The notes under the pieces were generated by a model that worked only from the letters and a program-made list of their open reading frames with translations, was not told the origin of the DNA and made no database searches. Below are positions 35,591-44,431 of a stretch of DNA of 64,000 bases, piece after piece. A program made the position numbers and the translations under genes. Position 1 is the first letter of the stretch. Every line of letters begins with the position of its first letter. The DNA comes from Gammaproteobacteria bacterium (GTDB taxonomy: Bacteria; Pseudomonadota; Gammaproteobacteria; Pseudomonadales; Cellvibrionaceae): contig JAGKWY010000016.1 of the NCBI GenBank assembly GCA_021151625.1, forward strand, positions 9,222 to 73,221, read 5' to 3'.

Positions 35591-38500
35591 ATGTTTACCA
35601 AAGTCCTGATCGCCAATCGCGGTGCTATTGCCACCCGTATCATTCGCACACTCAAAAAACTCAATATCAAATCCGTAGCGGTATATGCAGAATCCGATGC
35701 AGATTCATTGCATGTGCGTCTCGCCGACGAAGCCTTTTCCCTGGGTGAAGGAGCCGCGGCACAAACCTATCTGGACCGCAAAAAAATAATCGCCATTGCC
35801 CAACAAACCGGTGCTCAGGCCATTCATCCTGGCTATGGTTTTTTAAGTGAGAATGCCAATTTCGTCGCCGAGTGCGAAGCCGCAGGCGTAGTATTTATTG
35901 GCCCAACAGCCGAACAAATGCTCACCTTCGGCTTAAAACATAAAGCGCGCGAACTGGCACAGGCCGCCAATGTTCCGCTCTGCCCCGGCACAGACTTATT
36001 AAAAAATATTGACGATGCACAAACCGCCGCCGCCAGAATTGGTTACCCGGTTATGCTTAAAAGCACCGCGGGCGGCGGTGGCATTGGCATGCAGCTGTGT
36101 AATAGCGAACAGGATTTGCTGTCAGCGTTTGATTCAGTAAAACGCCTCGGAAAAAATAACTTTGCTGACGACGGCGTTTTCCTGGAAAAATTTATCGCGG
36201 CAGCGCGCCATATTGAAGTGCAAGTGTTTGGCGATGGCAAAGGCACAGCCGTGGCCATCGGTGAACGCGATTGCTCCAGTCAAAGGCGCAACCAAAAAGT
36301 AGTTGAAGAATGCCCTGCCCCTAACTTGCCCGAGGAACAGCGCACGGCCATGCAACAAGTTGCGGAACAACTACTCGCCTCGGTTAGTTATCGCAACGCA
36401 GGTACTGTCGAATTTATTTATGACTCGCTGGACAATAAATTTTACTTCCTTGAAGTGAACACACGCCTGCAAGTAGAACACGGAGTCACCGAAGAGGTTT
36501 ATGGTGTTGATCTGGTTGAGTGGATGTTAAAGCAAGCAGCCGGCGAACTGGGTGATATCCGCCAGCTGCGCAACCAACTCTCTCCCACAGGCCATGCGAT
36601 CCAGGTGCGCGTCTATGCAGAAGACCCCGCACTTAATTTTCAACCCTGTGCAGGCTTGCTCAGCAAAGTGGCATTTCCACCACTCAATGAAAACTTGCGC
36701 ATTGATCACTGGATCGAAAGCGGCGTAGAAGTACCGGCATTTTTTGACCCTATGCTCGCTAAAATTATTGTTAAGGGTACTAATCGTGTATCCGCCCTGA
36801 CCAACTTAAGCAATGCACTGGCAAATACCCAACTCTACGGCATAGAAACCAACCTGGGATATTTGCGCACACTCCTGCAAGATGAAAAATTATTGCAGGG
36901 CACAATGACTACGCGCTATTTAAATAGCTTTGTATTTAAGCCCGCGCGCATTGATGTTATTCAAGGCGGAACCCAAACCACCATTCAGGATTTCCCAGGC
37001 CGCCAGGGTTACTGGCATGTTGGTGTGCCCACCTCAGGCCCCTTTGACAGCTATTCATTTCGTTTGGGCAACCGTCTGTTGGGGAATGATATTGCAGCAG
37101 CCGGCCTGGAAATTACCTTGCAAGGCCCCACATTAAAATTCGGCTGTGCTACGAAAATTATTATCACTGGTGCCAGTATCGACGCAAAACTCGATGGCAA
37201 TCCAATTCCACTTTACGAAAGTGTTGCAGTGAATGCGGGCCAGCAATTGCAATTGGGTCGTATCACTACCGGTGCCCGCGCTTATTTGTGTGTTGCCGGC
37301 GGCATTCAATGCCCAGATTATCTCGGGGCAAAATCCACCTTCACCCTTGGCCAATTCGGTGGTCACAATGGCCGCGCATTGCGCGCCGGCGATGTGCTAT
37401 CTCTCGCACCGGATTGCAACCGTGAAAGTAATAACGAAGCTGTGGCGCAATCATTAATTCCCGCCATTACCAATAACTGGCAACTACGCGTTATCTACGG
37501 CCCTCATGGTGCACCGGATTTTTTCACGGCAAAAGACATAGACACATTTTTTGCAACTGATTGGGAAGTGCATTACAACTCCAGCCGCACCGGCGTGCGT
37601 TTGATTGGACCAAAACCGGAATGGGCGCGCACCTCTGGCGGTGAAGCGGGCATGCATCCATCCAATATTCACGACAACGCCTACGCCTTCGGCACAGTGG
37701 ATTTTACCGGCGATATGCCCGTCATCCTCGGCCCTGATGGTCCTTCACTCGGCGGATTTGTTTGCCCCGCCACTGTTATCACCGCCGATTTATGGAAACT
37801 CGGCCAAGTGCGCGCGGGCGATAAAATTCGCTTTATTCCAGTCAGCATTAATGATGCGGTCGCCATTGAAAAAGCGCAGGATCAATCACTACAGCAACTT
37901 AGCGCAATTAGGCATCAAGCCCAGCCAGTGACTATCAGCTCACCTATTGTTAAAACCTTATCTGCACAAGAGTTTGGGGAAGATATTGTTTATCGCGTAG
38001 CGGGCGATCACTTCCTGTTGGTGGAATACGGCCCACTAGAATTAGATATTCAATTGCGTTTTCGTGCGCACGCGCTAATGCAATGGCTGGAGAAAAATAC
38101 ACTTCCCGGTTTGCGCGAATTAACACCGGGCATCCGCTCATTGCAAATTCATTATGATAGTCAGCAATTATCCCTGGATAGTTTACTAGCGCATTTGGAA
38201 TCTGCTGAAAAATCCTTGAGCCAACAATTAACCCAATTAAGTGTTCCATCACGCATTGTTTATTTGCCTTTGAGTTGGGATGACGAAGCCTGTCAGCTGG
38301 CGATTCAAAAATATATGCAATCGGTACGCGCCAACGCCCCCTGGTGCCCAAGCAACCTGGAATTTATTCGTCGCATTAATGGTCTGAATTCTATTCAAGA
38401 CGTGAAGGATATTTTATTTTCCGCTTCTTACTTGGTAATGGGTTTGGGAGATGTGTATTTGGGGGCACCAGTAGCAACACCTGTTGATCCACGCCACCGT

Positions 38501-39190
38501 TTGGTCACCACCAAATACAACCCCGCACGCACCTGGACCGCAGAAAATTCTGTGGGTATCGGCGGCTCTTATTTGTGCGTATACGGCATGGAAGGTCCCG
38601 GCGGCTATCAATTTGTGGGCCGTACCTTGCAAATGTGGAACCGCTATAGAACCACCAAAGCCTTTGCCCAACCCTGGTTATTAAATTTCTTCGACCAGAT
38701 TCGCTTTTACGAAGTCAGCGCAGAGGAATTGCAAAAAATTCGCCGCGACTTTCCCTTGGGCCGTTACGACATCCGCATTGAAGAAAGCCATTTTAGTTTG
38801 GCGGAATATCAAACTTTTATTGCTGCTAATCAACAAGACATCACAAGCTTCACCCAACAACGCGAACAGGCATTCGACGAAGAACTCGCCCGCTGGCATG
38901 CCAACGGCCAATTCAACTACGAACAACCTGAAGTTGCAGAAAGCGAAACCGAACAGGAGTTTTCTGAAGGTGCAATTTGCGTAGACAGCTCCGTCTCCGG
39001 CAGCGTCTGGCAAACACAAGTTAAAGTCGGGCAGGACGTGAAGGCTGGTGATATTTTATTAATTCTCGAATCCATGAAAATGGAAATCAACATCAGCGCT
39101 CCCTGCGCAGGAAAAGTGATTCATTTGCTAAAAAATGATGGGGCAAGAGTTCAGGCGGGACAGACGTTGGTGGTGCTGGAGGAAATTTAA
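35591..39190 (+). CDS. Biotin-dependent urea/guanidine carboxylase
   Basis: 1199 residues. A biotin carboxylase half (about 1-450) starts FTKVLIANRGAIATRIIRT and has the ATP-grasp segment STAGGGGIGMQ and EVNTRLQVEHGVTEE. The carboxyltransferase half (about 455-1020) is of the AHS2/AHS1 (KipA/KipI-like) type. A C-terminal biotinyl domain has the biotinylation site ESMKMEI. Family members in guanidine-riboswitch operons with DUF1989 genes carboxylate guanidine rather than urea. Asp704 (GTVDFTGDMPVIL) lies in the active-site region discussed for this specificity; I have not aligned it. Full length and apparently intact. No allophanate hydrolase gene follows. Confidence 0.93.
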   Translation: MFTKVLIANRGAIATRIIRTLKKLNIKSVAVYAESDADSLHVRLADEAFSLGEGAAAQTYLDRKKIIAIAQQTGAQAIHPGYGFLSENANFVAECEAAGVVFIGPTAEQMLTFGLKHKARELAQAANVPLCPGTDLLKNIDDAQTAAARIGYPVMLKSTAGGGGIGMQLCNSEQDLLSAFDSVKRLGKNNFADDGVFLEKFIAAARHIEVQVFGDGKGTAVAIGERDCSSQRRNQKVVEECPAPNLPEEQRTAMQQVAEQLLASVSYRNAGTVEFIYDSLDNKFYFLEVNTRLQVEHGVTEEVYGVDLVEWMLKQAAGELGDIRQLRNQLSPTGHAIQVRVYAEDPALNFQPCAGLLSKVAFPPLNENLRIDHWIESGVEVPAFFDPMLAKIIVKGTNRVSALTNLSNALANTQLYGIETNLGYLRTLLQDEKLLQGTMTTRYLNSFVFKPARIDVIQGGTQTTIQDFPGRQGYWHVGVPTSGPFDSYSFRLGNRLLGNDIAAAGLEITLQGPTLKFGCATKIIITGASIDAKLDGNPIPLYESVAVNAGQQLQLGRITTGARAYLCVAGGIQCPDYLGAKSTFTLGQFGGHNGRALRAGDVLSLAPDCNRESNNEAVAQSLIPAITNNWQLRVIYGPHGAPDFFTAKDIDTFFATDWEVHYNSSRTGVRLIGPKPEWARTSGGEAGMHPSNIHDNAYAFGTVDFTGDMPVILGPDGPSLGGFVCPATVITADLWKLGQVRAGDKIRFIPVSINDAVAIEKAQDQSLQQLSAIRHQAQPVTISSPIVKTLSAQEFGEDIVYRVAGDHFLLVEYGPLELDIQLRFRAHALMQWLEKNTLPGLRELTPGIRSLQIHYDSQQLSLDSLLAHLESAEKSLSQQLTQLSVPSRIVYLPLSWDDEACQLAIQKYMQSVRANAPWCPSNLEFIRRINGLNSIQDVKDILFSASYLVMGLGDVYLGAPVATPVDPRHRLVTTKYNPARTWTAENSVGIGGSYLCVYGMEGPGGYQFVGRTLQMWNRYRTTKAFAQPWLLNFFDQIRFYEVSAEELQKIRRDFPLGRYDIRIEESHFSLAEYQTFIAANQQDITSFTQQREQAFDEELARWHANGQFNYEQPEVAESETEQEFSEGAICVDSSVSGSVWQTQVKVGQDVKAGDILLILESMKMEINISAPCAGKVIHLLKNDGARVQAGQTLVVLEEI

Positions 39191-39308
39191 TATTAGCTAT
39201 ACGTGGGCTGGACTTAATTGACCAGCCTGCTGCTCATGACTGACCAGCGAAACCGGAAAAGTGTTACCAGGCTGCTGACAGCGTTGACCAGTTTTTCTTA
39301 TAGATATT

Positions 39309-39342
39309 AAAAAGCCTAGCAAGCTAGTTGCTAAGCTTTTTT
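39309..39342. terminator. Bidirectional terminator between carboxylase and Rhs immunity genes
   Basis: Hairpin aaagcctagcaa/ttgctaagcttt (about 39311-39338), flanked by A- and T-runs. It lies between convergent genes. Confidence 0.8.
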
Positions 39343-39376
39343 GTTTAGAAGGTTTGGGTTACCTATTTAATTCTTC

Positions 39377-39637
39377 CTATTCTGAATGCTTCTCCCTGAG
39401 TTCAGAGTCCTCTGGGCGAAGCCCAGAGTAACGTTTATAAAAACCCTGTTCCAACATTTCCCAGCCTATAACGAATAACACTTCAGCTATTTTCCGCTTA
39501 TAAGGATCAGCTGCTTCTTGAGAGCAATTATTGCTTACATAATCTACTGACTTACTAAGAATCTCGATTGTATCTCTGAGCGACTTAACTAAAACCTTCG
39601 CTTGATTTTCATCAAAATCGTAACCTAGCTGATTCAT
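39377..39637 (-). CDS. Small protein, putative immunity protein of the full-length Rhs
   Basis: 86 residues with no signal peptide, mainly helical and acidic (KVLVKSLRDTIEILSKSVDYVSNN, KIAEVLFVIGWEMLEQGFYKRY). It starts three bases after the rhs stop codon, the standard immunity position. It differs from the immunity-like proteins at 7-9.6 kb, which are all exported. Family not recognised. Confidence 0.6.
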   Translation of the reverse strand: MNQLGYDFDENQAKVLVKSLRDTIEILSKSVDYVSNNCSQEAADPYKRKIAEVLFVIGWEMLEQGFYKRYSGLRPEDSELREKHSE

Positions 39638-39640
39638 AAT

Positions 39641-42600
39641 TTATGTTTTCCAATTGGGATTGAATTGATCGCAGCCTTTTCTATCCATACATTTTGCAAT
39701 ACAGTCTGTGTATTCCGTTCCATTACCGCCTAACGCAGGCATGCACTCTGAAATACATTGATTTTTAGCTGCCTTACATCGCTGTTCCTCTTCATCAGTT
39801 TCGCTTGATTGACTTTGCTGAGGAGGACATTGTGCCGGCAAAGCACATGCTTGTGGGTTTAAAGCGCAGTATATCTCTTCAAGTATTAACGCACATATTC
39901 CAGGGAAGCGAAGACATAAAAGCAAAGCGGCTCCAACACCAGCCGCTGGATGCTCTCCGGTAGGATCTGAATATTTTAATGGGTTTTGTAGCGCATAAGC
40001 ATAAGTATTTATGCCGCCTTGGAGTCCAATCGGATCAGATTCAATATATCTTCCGATAGATGGATCGTAATCCCTAAAGTAGTTGTAATACAGATTCGTT
40101 TCCGGATCGAGATATTGGCCGGGGAAGCGGCTGAATATTTCGATGCTGTTGGATTGATTGGCAGCGAGTTTACCGAAGGGTTCGTAGTTGCCCATCCATA
40201 CGACTTGTTGGCTTTGGTTGGTGATCACTTGTGGTGTGTTCAGGTGATCGTTGTGGATGTAATAGGTTGCACCATTAGCGATAAATGCAATTTGCTGGTT
40301 GCCCCAGTAAATATATTCACGCAGGGTTGTACCTGTTCCATCGGCTACTGCAATTAATTGCCCTGCTTCGTCGTAGTGATAAATTTCCTTAGTGCCATTC
40401 GCCAGGGTTTTCATCACGCGTTGGCCGAGCGGGTTGTAGGTGTAGGTTGCAGCGAGCGAACCATTAACGCTGGCGGTTTCCAAACGATTGGCTTTGTTGA
40501 AGGTAAAAGTTTGTGCGCTGTTGTCATCCGCGGTGCGCTGCTGGGGATTACCGGCAGCATCGTAAGTGAATGAACGATTACCCGACGTGCGCGCAATTTG
40601 TTGCAAGCGGTTATTGGTGGATGGATAGGTGTAGGTATCCGTAGCACCATTGCGAGTTTCACTCAGTCGATTGCCTACCGCATCGTAACTGTAACCGAGG
40701 TTGCCATAACCACCGCTCGCGGTGATTAAACGATTCAGCGCATCGTAGCTGTAAGTTTGGTTGTTGGCGGCATTCAGGTTGTTAACAATGCTGGTGATAT
40801 TATTCACCGGGTCATAACCGTAACCGCGACTAAGTACACCACCCACTTGTGTTGCGGTGAGGCGATAATCCTGGTCGTAGGTTTGGGTATGACTTAAACC
40901 GTTGCCGTAAACAAAATTACTGGCAGGACCAAAAGGCAAATAGCCAACACTATTAACTAATGTTTGCTGTGTAGCACTCGCATTTGCTTTCGTGGTAATT
41001 GCATCAATTAACCCTTGTGCATTGTACTGATAAGTCACAATGCGCCCGGAGGGAAAGGTGATGGTTGTGATGTTGCCCGCTGCATCATACGAATAGCTGG
41101 TAGATGAAAATGTATTGGCTAATTGCGTATATTTTTTACTGATTAAGCCCTGCGCATTGTATTCAAAATCCAAATGAATACTGGCGGTTTGTATGCTGGC
41201 TAAACGCCCAATACCATAACTACCGTTAGTGGTCACGTCATAGCTATAGGTAATGTCTTCCGACGGTGCTGATGGAAAACTGACAGCGGTTAGACGCTGC
41301 AGCGCATCATAGGAATAATTGACCTGCACATTGCGCGCATCGGTGCTACTAATTCGATTCCCATTGGCATCGTACACAAACGTGGTAGTCCCGGTATCCG
41401 GGCTAGTTTGGGATACCAGATCACCAAAGGCGTTGTACGCATAGGTGGTGCTATTGTTGCGCGCATCTTTTACCTGGGTGATATTGCCCTGGTTGTCGTA
41501 GGTAAAATCCGTTTTTCCACTCAGCGGATCAGTAGTGCGAGTTAAACGATCCAGTGGATCAATAGTGTGTGTCGTAGCTTTGGTATTCGCATCCGTCTCA
41601 CCGGTGAGGTTACCTTTCGCATCGTATAAATAGGTACTGCCTTGCCCACTGCTATTTAATGTATTTTGTACCCGCGATAAGGCATCGTAGACATGCTGCT
41701 TCACATAGGTCTGCGAATTGCTCGCGCTGGTGATGCGCTCATAACGCAGGTTACTTTCCACATCGTATTCGTAATTAATTTTTTCGCCGAGTGGATTTTC
41801 CACTGCGGTTAAACGTTTGGCTGCATCATAGTGATAAGTCATGGTGACGCCATTGGGTAGCACGCTGCCAATACGATTGCCATTTAAATCATAAGTATGC
41901 GTGCTAGTTGCACCCGCCACAGTTTGGGAGAGAACACGCCCGCGAATATCGTAGGTAAATGTGGTTTCAATACCGGTAGCATCGACCATTTCCAGCAATC
42001 GACCATTGCGGTCATAGCGGGTAAATTCTGTTGCATGCCCCAGTGCATTGGTGGTTTTCTTTAAATCTCCCAGCGTCCAATCTGTTGTGGTATTGCCATA
42101 ATATTCGCGCGTTTCATCAGGTATGCCGGTTGCGGATCTGGAAAAAGTTAATTGCTGACCAGCGGCGTTATAGGTGTAAAACTCTTCACGTGCAGTCAAG
42201 GTGTTATCCAGCACCGCTGTTAACCCCAAAGCACCATTTGTATCAGTAGTTGCCTGTTGAACTTTATGGCACAGCAAAACCAGATTTGAAGGGGCGCAAT
42301 TTGCAACCTGGTTACCATTAAATGGATCCGCATCACCATTATAAATAAACGAAGTGATTAATTTTGGCTCCGATTTTTTTACCGGTTTGCGCTGCTGCGC
42401 ATGCCATAGCGTAGTGATTTTACGGGCACCAGCTACCAGAGTCGTATTTGCAGGTAAATAATCTGTACCATTATTTTTAGGAATGCCCTCCACACGAACT
42501 GTTTCCAGCGCACGCCCCGCCTCATATGCAAATTGGGTTTTATGTCCGTTGAAATTGGTTTCGGTTTTTTTCAAACCATCGGTGTAATAAGTTGCGGATT

Positions 42601-44122
42601 CAGTTGCAGCTGCACAACCGCTGCCGGCGGGTTGGTTGGTGCTGGAAAGCAAACGAGAACCATCCGCCAGCGCATTGCCATAGGAATATACGCGCGTAGA
42701 ATTCAGGCCATCCTTAACTGAAACCGATGCACTACGGGTAAAGGTCCGAGGCTGTATGCCCAGCGCTATTTCGTTGTAAGTCGCTTTATTGTTTTGATAC
42801 TTTGTAATATCAATTCGCTGACCGTAAGAGTCTAACTTGCCTGTCAGCAAATGTTTACTGATAGAGTTTGCATCTTTATGGGCTGCTTCGTTATATAGAT
42901 AGGTTTTATTTTCACCATTTGACCAGATGACTTTCTTTACCAATTTATATTCTGGTGATTTGTTATCGGTTGAATACTCATAGCTGATTGTATTGCCGTC
43001 CGGCAATAAGACCTGAACCAGGCGTCCATCGGTATCATAGGTATATACCAACGACCGCCCCTTGTGATCACTCATTGCGATTAATTTATTATTATTGTAT
43101 TGATAAATTAGTTCAGTGCCAGTCAGTAACTTTTTACGCTGCAGATATCCTTCGGCACTAAAGTAAGATTCAGTACCATCACTATATGTAAACTTCCAAT
43201 GTTCATTCGGGTTCAGAGCGGGCGCTATTGCTTCCAATTTCAGCTTATACCCGGCACGACCATCCCCCACATAAACACCACCAATTTTCTTAAATAAATA
43301 TCTTAGCCTACCCACCTGAACATACACATCATTCGCGCTGAAAACCTTTGTGCAAAACACATAGGTACGCTTTTCAACCTCATTGGGATTAGCAGGATTA
43401 GCGAAGGTATATTGAATCAACTCTTGCTGTGCAGTGCCTAAACAAACCTCTGAATTAGTTTGCAACGAATCAAATAAATGTTCCGGAGCATTCATACTCC
43501 AGCCATTGAATTGGTCGATGTATGTACGCTCAACCCGCAACAATCCGTCGGCAGATTGATAATCTATTTCATGTTCAAACTTGTCCCCTGTTAGTATGTT
43601 GATCGGGTCGGCATCGGCCTCACAAGTTTGAGGCTCTTGTTTAACACATTCATCATCATTAGCATTTACCTTCAAAGAGAAACCGATTGAGCACTTGGTT
43701 GCAACGGCAATATTACCATTTAGCGTAGTCGTAACACCGTTTTTAGTCTTGACCCATGTTATTCCTTGCGGGTTCTGCACGCCATTTCGCGTAGATGCAC
43801 CTGGGTAGTTGTATATACCACTCACTTGAGAAAGTTCGCAAAATTTCTCTCCATCCTTTGGGTATGACTGCACACAATTACTATACGCTTGTTGATGATA
43901 CTGATTTTTATTGCTTATCCATTCCCCCAGAGAAAGAGATTCTCCATTACTCATGAAACCATATACAAAATATGGGTCCATTGATTTATTTTCAGCCAAC
44001 GCGCCATGCACTAGTCCCATGGAAAGAACCATAATTGAGAGTAGTTTTAACCCCCTTACCATGAACGTATTATTCACGCGAGCTGTTCGCTGCTTAATCC
44101 GACTACAACTTAACGAAAACAT
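39641..44122 (-). CDS. Full-length Rhs/YD-repeat protein with signal peptide and Cys-rich tip
   Basis: 1493 residues from an ATG with ggag five bases upstream. The N-terminus has a basic stretch, then a hydrophobic Sec signal ending GLVHGALAENK, with no PAAR domain. A DUF6531-like entry follows (NILTGDKFEHEIDYQSADGLL), then dozens of YD repeats (YDANGNR, YDALQRL). The Rhs core ends YLDPETNLYYNYFRDYDPSIGRYIESDPIGL...DPTGEH. The 100-residue tip has a hydrophobic, Cys-rich segment and a CxxxC...CxxxC pair (CISEC, CIAKC) that suggests disulfides. It is a secreted Rhs effector or adhesin; the tip activity is not recognised. Confidence 0.9.
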   Translation of the reverse strand: MFSLSCSRIKQRTARVNNTFMVRGLKLLSIMVLSMGLVHGALAENKSMDPYFVYGFMSNGESLSLGEWISNKNQYHQQAYSNCVQSYPKDGEKFCELSQVSGIYNYPGASTRNGVQNPQGITWVKTKNGVTTTLNGNIAVATKCSIGFSLKVNANDDECVKQEPQTCEADADPINILTGDKFEHEIDYQSADGLLRVERTYIDQFNGWSMNAPEHLFDSLQTNSEVCLGTAQQELIQYTFANPANPNEVEKRTYVFCTKVFSANDVYVQVGRLRYLFKKIGGVYVGDGRAGYKLKLEAIAPALNPNEHWKFTYSDGTESYFSAEGYLQRKKLLTGTELIYQYNNNKLIAMSDHKGRSLVYTYDTDGRLVQVLLPDGNTISYEYSTDNKSPEYKLVKKVIWSNGENKTYLYNEAAHKDANSISKHLLTGKLDSYGQRIDITKYQNNKATYNEIALGIQPRTFTRSASVSVKDGLNSTRVYSYGNALADGSRLLSSTNQPAGSGCAAATESATYYTDGLKKTETNFNGHKTQFAYEAGRALETVRVEGIPKNNGTDYLPANTTLVAGARKITTLWHAQQRKPVKKSEPKLITSFIYNGDADPFNGNQVANCAPSNLVLLCHKVQQATTDTNGALGLTAVLDNTLTAREEFYTYNAAGQQLTFSRSATGIPDETREYYGNTTTDWTLGDLKKTTNALGHATEFTRYDRNGRLLEMVDATGIETTFTYDIRGRVLSQTVAGATSTHTYDLNGNRIGSVLPNGVTMTYHYDAAKRLTAVENPLGEKINYEYDVESNLRYERITSASNSQTYVKQHVYDALSRVQNTLNSSGQGSTYLYDAKGNLTGETDANTKATTHTIDPLDRLTRTTDPLSGKTDFTYDNQGNITQVKDARNNSTTYAYNAFGDLVSQTSPDTGTTTFVYDANGNRISSTDARNVQVNYSYDALQRLTAVSFPSAPSEDITYSYDVTTNGSYGIGRLASIQTASIHLDFEYNAQGLISKKYTQLANTFSSTSYSYDAAGNITTITFPSGRIVTYQYNAQGLIDAITTKANASATQQTLVNSVGYLPFGPASNFVYGNGLSHTQTYDQDYRLTATQVGGVLSRGYGYDPVNNITSIVNNLNAANNQTYSYDALNRLITASGGYGNLGYSYDAVGNRLSETRNGATDTYTYPSTNNRLQQIARTSGNRSFTYDAAGNPQQRTADDNSAQTFTFNKANRLETASVNGSLAATYTYNPLGQRVMKTLANGTKEIYHYDEAGQLIAVADGTGTTLREYIYWGNQQIAFIANGATYYIHNDHLNTPQVITNQSQQVVWMGNYEPFGKLAANQSNSIEIFSRFPGQYLDPETNLYYNYFRDYDPSIGRYIESDPIGLQGGINTYAYALQNPLKYSDPTGEHPAAGVGAALLLCLRFPGICALILEEIYCALNPQACALPAQCPPQQSQSSETDEEEQRCKAAKNQCISECMPALGGNGTEYTDCIAKCMDRKGCDQFNPNWKT

Positions 44123-44431
44123 ATAAACTCCATATTAAAAAATTTATCCGACGCTCAGCGACAGATCCCACTGAAAACGATGCAAACAACTTTTACTGAA
44201 ATAAGCTTTAAAAACCGTTAATGCACAAACATCGAGCACGTCATCGGCAATTGACTGCCGCCCTGTAAAACCCAAACCAACCTGACAATACGAATAGATA
44301 ACTAACCTCAAAAGCGCCAAAATAGTAGTCGACATCTCTTTGTAAGAGCAAGGACAACACCACATTCAGCTCCAATAAAAAACCCGGCAAAAGCCGGGTT
44401 AACATCCAAGGAGAACAAACAACAGTAAAAC
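44123..44431. other. Intergenic region upstream of rhs
   Basis: About 310 bases. It contains the DUF1631 terminator at its right end. A 73-codon minus-strand frame (44144-44365) has an odd Cys-rich start and no ribosome site, so I do not call it a gene. The rhs promoter must lie here. Confidence 0.4.
44377..44400 (-). terminator. Terminator of DUF1631 paralogue 2
   Basis: Stem aacccggc/gccgggtt with a four-base loop, followed by a T-run on the minus strand, about 30 bases past the stop. Confidence 0.9.

Noticed and set aside
44144..44365. 73-codon minus-strand frame upstream of rhs
   Set aside because: No ribosome site, unusual composition and no family resemblance; left as intergenic.
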